From: Clostridia bacterium
Lineage (GTDB): Bacteria > Bacillota > Clostridia > Oscillospirales > CAG-272
Direction of reading: 5' to 3'
DNA length: 64,000 bases
NCBI GenBank assembly: GCA_017464805.1
Contig: JAFTYE010000003.1
Span: forward strand, 179,548-243,547
Part shown: piece after piece, positions 62,919-64,000 of the stretch
Position numbering within the stretch: the first letter of the stretch is position 1
Layout of the letters: each line of letters begins with the position of its first letter
Notes under the pieces: generated by a model
What the model was told of the DNA's origin: nothing
The model's database searches: none
What the model saw: only the letters and a program-made list of their open reading frames with translations
Made by a program: the position numbers and the translations under genes

Positions 62919-62957
62919 GAAAAAACAGGCATCACATCGTGATGCCTGTTTTATGTT
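62919..62957. terminator. Bidirectional terminator between mgsA and the Xre gene
   Basis: 14-bp stem AAAACAGGCATCAC/GTGATGCCTGTTTT, loop ATC. Confidence 0.85.
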
Positions 62958-63223
62958 TTGTATTTTTCAATCAAAGCCTTGATGGCCTGCAACAGGTGTA
63001 GGTCATCTGCCGAAAGGCTCTCGTACCCTCCAATATCGAGCAAATACCGAGGGTCAAGCCGCAGGATCTGACAAATGCGCCGCAGCTGCTCCATGCTCGG
63101 CTCCTGTACGCCGCGCTCGATCTTGGAGTAGTTGGATTGATTCATGGGGATCATGTTTGCCATGTCGGTCTGCAAGAGATCCATATCTTCTCTCGCATCA
63201 CGGATCTTTTTTCCAAAATTCAT
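62951..63223 (-). CDS. Xre-family helix-turn-helix regulator
   Basis: A 90-residue protein. The HTH covers GKKIRDAREDMDLLQTDMANM...NQSNYSKIERGVQEPSMEQL, a standard Xre/Cro fold; the C-terminus has a short helix. The ATG at 63223 has GAGGTG eight bases upstream. It is divergent from a 53-residue peptide gene, and the region between has repeated AGTTAAAA half-sites, so it probably controls that promoter. Confidence 0.82.
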   Translation of the reverse strand: MNFGKKIRDAREDMDLLQTDMANMIPMNQSNYSKIERGVQEPSMEQLRRICQILRLDPRYLLDIGGYESLSADDLHLLQAIKALIEKYKT

Positions 63224-63250
63224 GATTCTCACCTCGATAAAATTATAGTA

Positions 63251-63325
63251 TTTTTAACTGACAATCTTGACATAAAGTTAAAAATATGATATCATGAAAT
63301 TGTTTTAGTTAAAATACAACTAAAA
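63251..63325. promoter_or_regulatory. Array of AGTTAAAA half-sites (candidate Xre operator)
   Basis: TTTTTAACT (63251-63259) and AGTTAAAAA (63276-63284) form one inverted pair around the -35. TTTTAGTT (63303-63310) and AACTAAAA (63318-63325) form a second inverted pair just after the -10. A further AGTTAAAA is at 63307-63314. The spacing over the promoter fits repression by the divergent Xre protein. Confidence 0.6.
63267..63295 (+). promoter_or_regulatory. Sigma-A promoter of the small-peptide gene
   Basis: TTGACA, 17-nt spacer, TATCAT, 46 nt before the start. Confidence 0.7.
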
Positions 63326-63340
63326 ACCAAGGAGAAAAGT

Positions 63341-63502
63341 ATGAAAAAGACAACAAAAGGAGAAAGCTATACGCCGCCTGTCGTGCAGTTGTATAGTTTG
63401 CCGCAAAAGGAGCCGATCATGCTCTCGTATGATACCGACCCCAACCAAGGCTCATGGGAGCTGCTCATGAAGGGCACCGAGAGTGCCATCCAAAACGGAT
63501 AA
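63341..63502 (+). CDS. 53-residue peptide of unknown function
   Basis: Start ATG at 63341 behind CAAGGAGAAAAGT; stop at 63502. The sequence begins MKKTTKGESYTPPVVQLYSL and ends GTESAIQNG. There is no signal peptide, Cys or membrane segment. The YTPPVVQLYSL pattern resembles short orphan peptides found before surface-protein genes in gut bacteria. It is followed 12 bp later by a secreted protein gene and lies under the Xre-type operator region. It may be a signalling or precursor peptide; not recognised. Confidence 0.65.
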   Translation: MKKTTKGESYTPPVVQLYSLPQKEPIMLSYDTDPNQGSWELLMKGTESAIQNG

Positions 63503-63514
63503 GGAGAAAAGACA

Positions 63515-64000
63515 ATGAAGAAAAAGCTGTTACTTTTGGCCACCGTCGTCCTGTGCCTTGTGTGCCTGCTCGCCGTCGGCGTGTCGGCAGAGGAGAACAC
63601 CCCCGCACTCGACCTCACCTACGCCAACCTTTCGTTTAACGATTCGGTATACCTCAAATATGCCGTGTCGGCCAAAAACATCACCGAGGATGACGTGCGC
63701 CTGTACGTATGGACCGAGCCGCAGAGCGACTACACCGACACAAGCAAGGCCACGATCCTGTCGCCCCTGTATCTTGAAGAGATCGAGGGCGAGGACTACA
63801 TCATCTTTAATTATACCAAGCTGGCCGCCAAGCAGATGACCGACGTGGTCTATGCCCGCGCCGCCGTCACGGTAGGAGAAACTACCCATTATAGTAATGT
63901 CAGCAAGTATAGCATCCTGCGCTATGCCTATACCGTGCAGAACGACCCCGATGCGGAGCCGACCCTGCTCACCATGCTGACCGATATGCTGGACTACGGC
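63515..64000 (+). CDS. Secreted protein, N-terminal part (cut by window edge)
   Basis: Open frame from the ATG at 63515 (AAGGAGAAAAGACA upstream) to the window end, 162 codons. A signal peptide runs MKKKLLLLATVVLCLVCLLA and is cleaved after VSA. The mature part begins EENTPALDLTYANLSFNDSV and looks like an extracellular beta-sandwich repeat (YLKYAVSAKNI, VRLYVWTEP). It is co-transcribed with the small peptide. The full length cannot be seen. Confidence 0.75.
   Translation, partial: MKKKLLLLATVVLCLVCLLAVGVSAEENTPALDLTYANLSFNDSVYLKYAVSAKNITEDDVRLYVWTEPQSDYTDTSKATILSPLYLEEIEGEDYIIFNYTKLAAKQMTDVVYARAAVTVGETTHYSNVSKYSILRYAYTVQNDPDAEPTLLTMLTDMLDYG

Overview
The window is about 64 kb of chromosome from an endospore-forming, fairly GC-rich member of the Bacillota, most likely an uncultured gut-type clostridium. 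The evidence is a spoVAC-spoVAD-spoVAE cluster next to spoIIE, a Spo0A-box promoter in front of spoIIE, sigma-A type TTGACA/TATAAT promoters, strong AGGAGG-like ribosome binding sites, AddA, YlmH, RelQ and many Clostridia-style surface proteins. Almost the whole window can be assigned to genes. There is no CRISPR array, no complete insertion sequence and no prophage.

Layout. 0-2.5 kb: end of an arginine operon (argB-argD-argF). 2.7-5.8 kb: a large lipoprotein made of 13 Cys-rich repeats plus BspA-like leucine-rich repeats. 5.9-7.0 kb: small alarmone synthetase RelQ with an overlapping zinc-ribbon membrane protein. 7.1-10.4 kb: amino-sugar catabolism (nagA, NagB-like) divergent from a LacI-type regulator, with a palindrome between the promoters. 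10.4-16 kb: orphan GyrB/ParE-like subunit, gpmI, glyA and a YgjV-like membrane protein. 16-20.7 kb: truB and addA. 20.9-29.2 kb: one operon with a Gld-type ABC exporter (ATPase, permease, two GldG-like proteins, a DUF4340-like protein) ending in a MutS-like ATPase. 29.2-29.8 kb: an RHH regulator facing a decayed SLOG-type gene. 29.9-32.1 kb: methionine synthesis (metY-metA). 32.2-37.3 kb: two lipoproteins and a large secreted metzincin-like protein whose signal peptide is out of frame. 37.3-37.6 kb: an inverted-repeat element. 37.8-40.1 kb: serine synthesis (serC-serA). 40.2-42.4 kb: tRNA-Met, tRNA-Glu, a duplicated tRNA 3' end and a frameshifted lipoprotein. 42.4-45.6 kb: aldolase/dehydrogenase fusion plus PHP-domain protein. 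45.6-49.5 kb: serine hydrolase, greA, ylmH and a PH-domain membrane protein. 49.5-52 kb: LysR regulator divergent from an M20-CapA chimera. 52-56.5 kb: sporulation genes. 56.5-57.1 kb: a second, intact RHH/SLOG pair. 57.2-62.9 kb: NSS transporter, fba, amino-acid ABC transporter, mgsA. 63-64 kb: Xre regulator divergent from a 53-residue peptide and the start of a secreted protein.

How the parts work together. The core genes give a coherent heterotroph: arginine, serine and methionine synthesis (MetA carries Glu111, the acetyl-CoA type, matching MetY), lower and upper glycolysis (gpmI, fba) with the methylglyoxal bypass (mgsA), amino-sugar and possibly deoxysugar use, and amino-acid uptake. 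The sporulation block has recognisable forespore-type and Spo0A-type promoters.

The accessory signals most worth following are: two paralogous divergent RHH/SLOG modules, one decaying; an in-frame M20 peptidase-CapA fusion that has lost key residues of both parents; a 277-bp element with 25-bp inverted ends whose end also occurs alone in the 5' leader of another gene; the Gld-type exporter/MutS-like operon; and an Xre/small-peptide locus with repeated operator half-sites. Two surface genes are split by single frameshifts, which may be true decay or assembly error.
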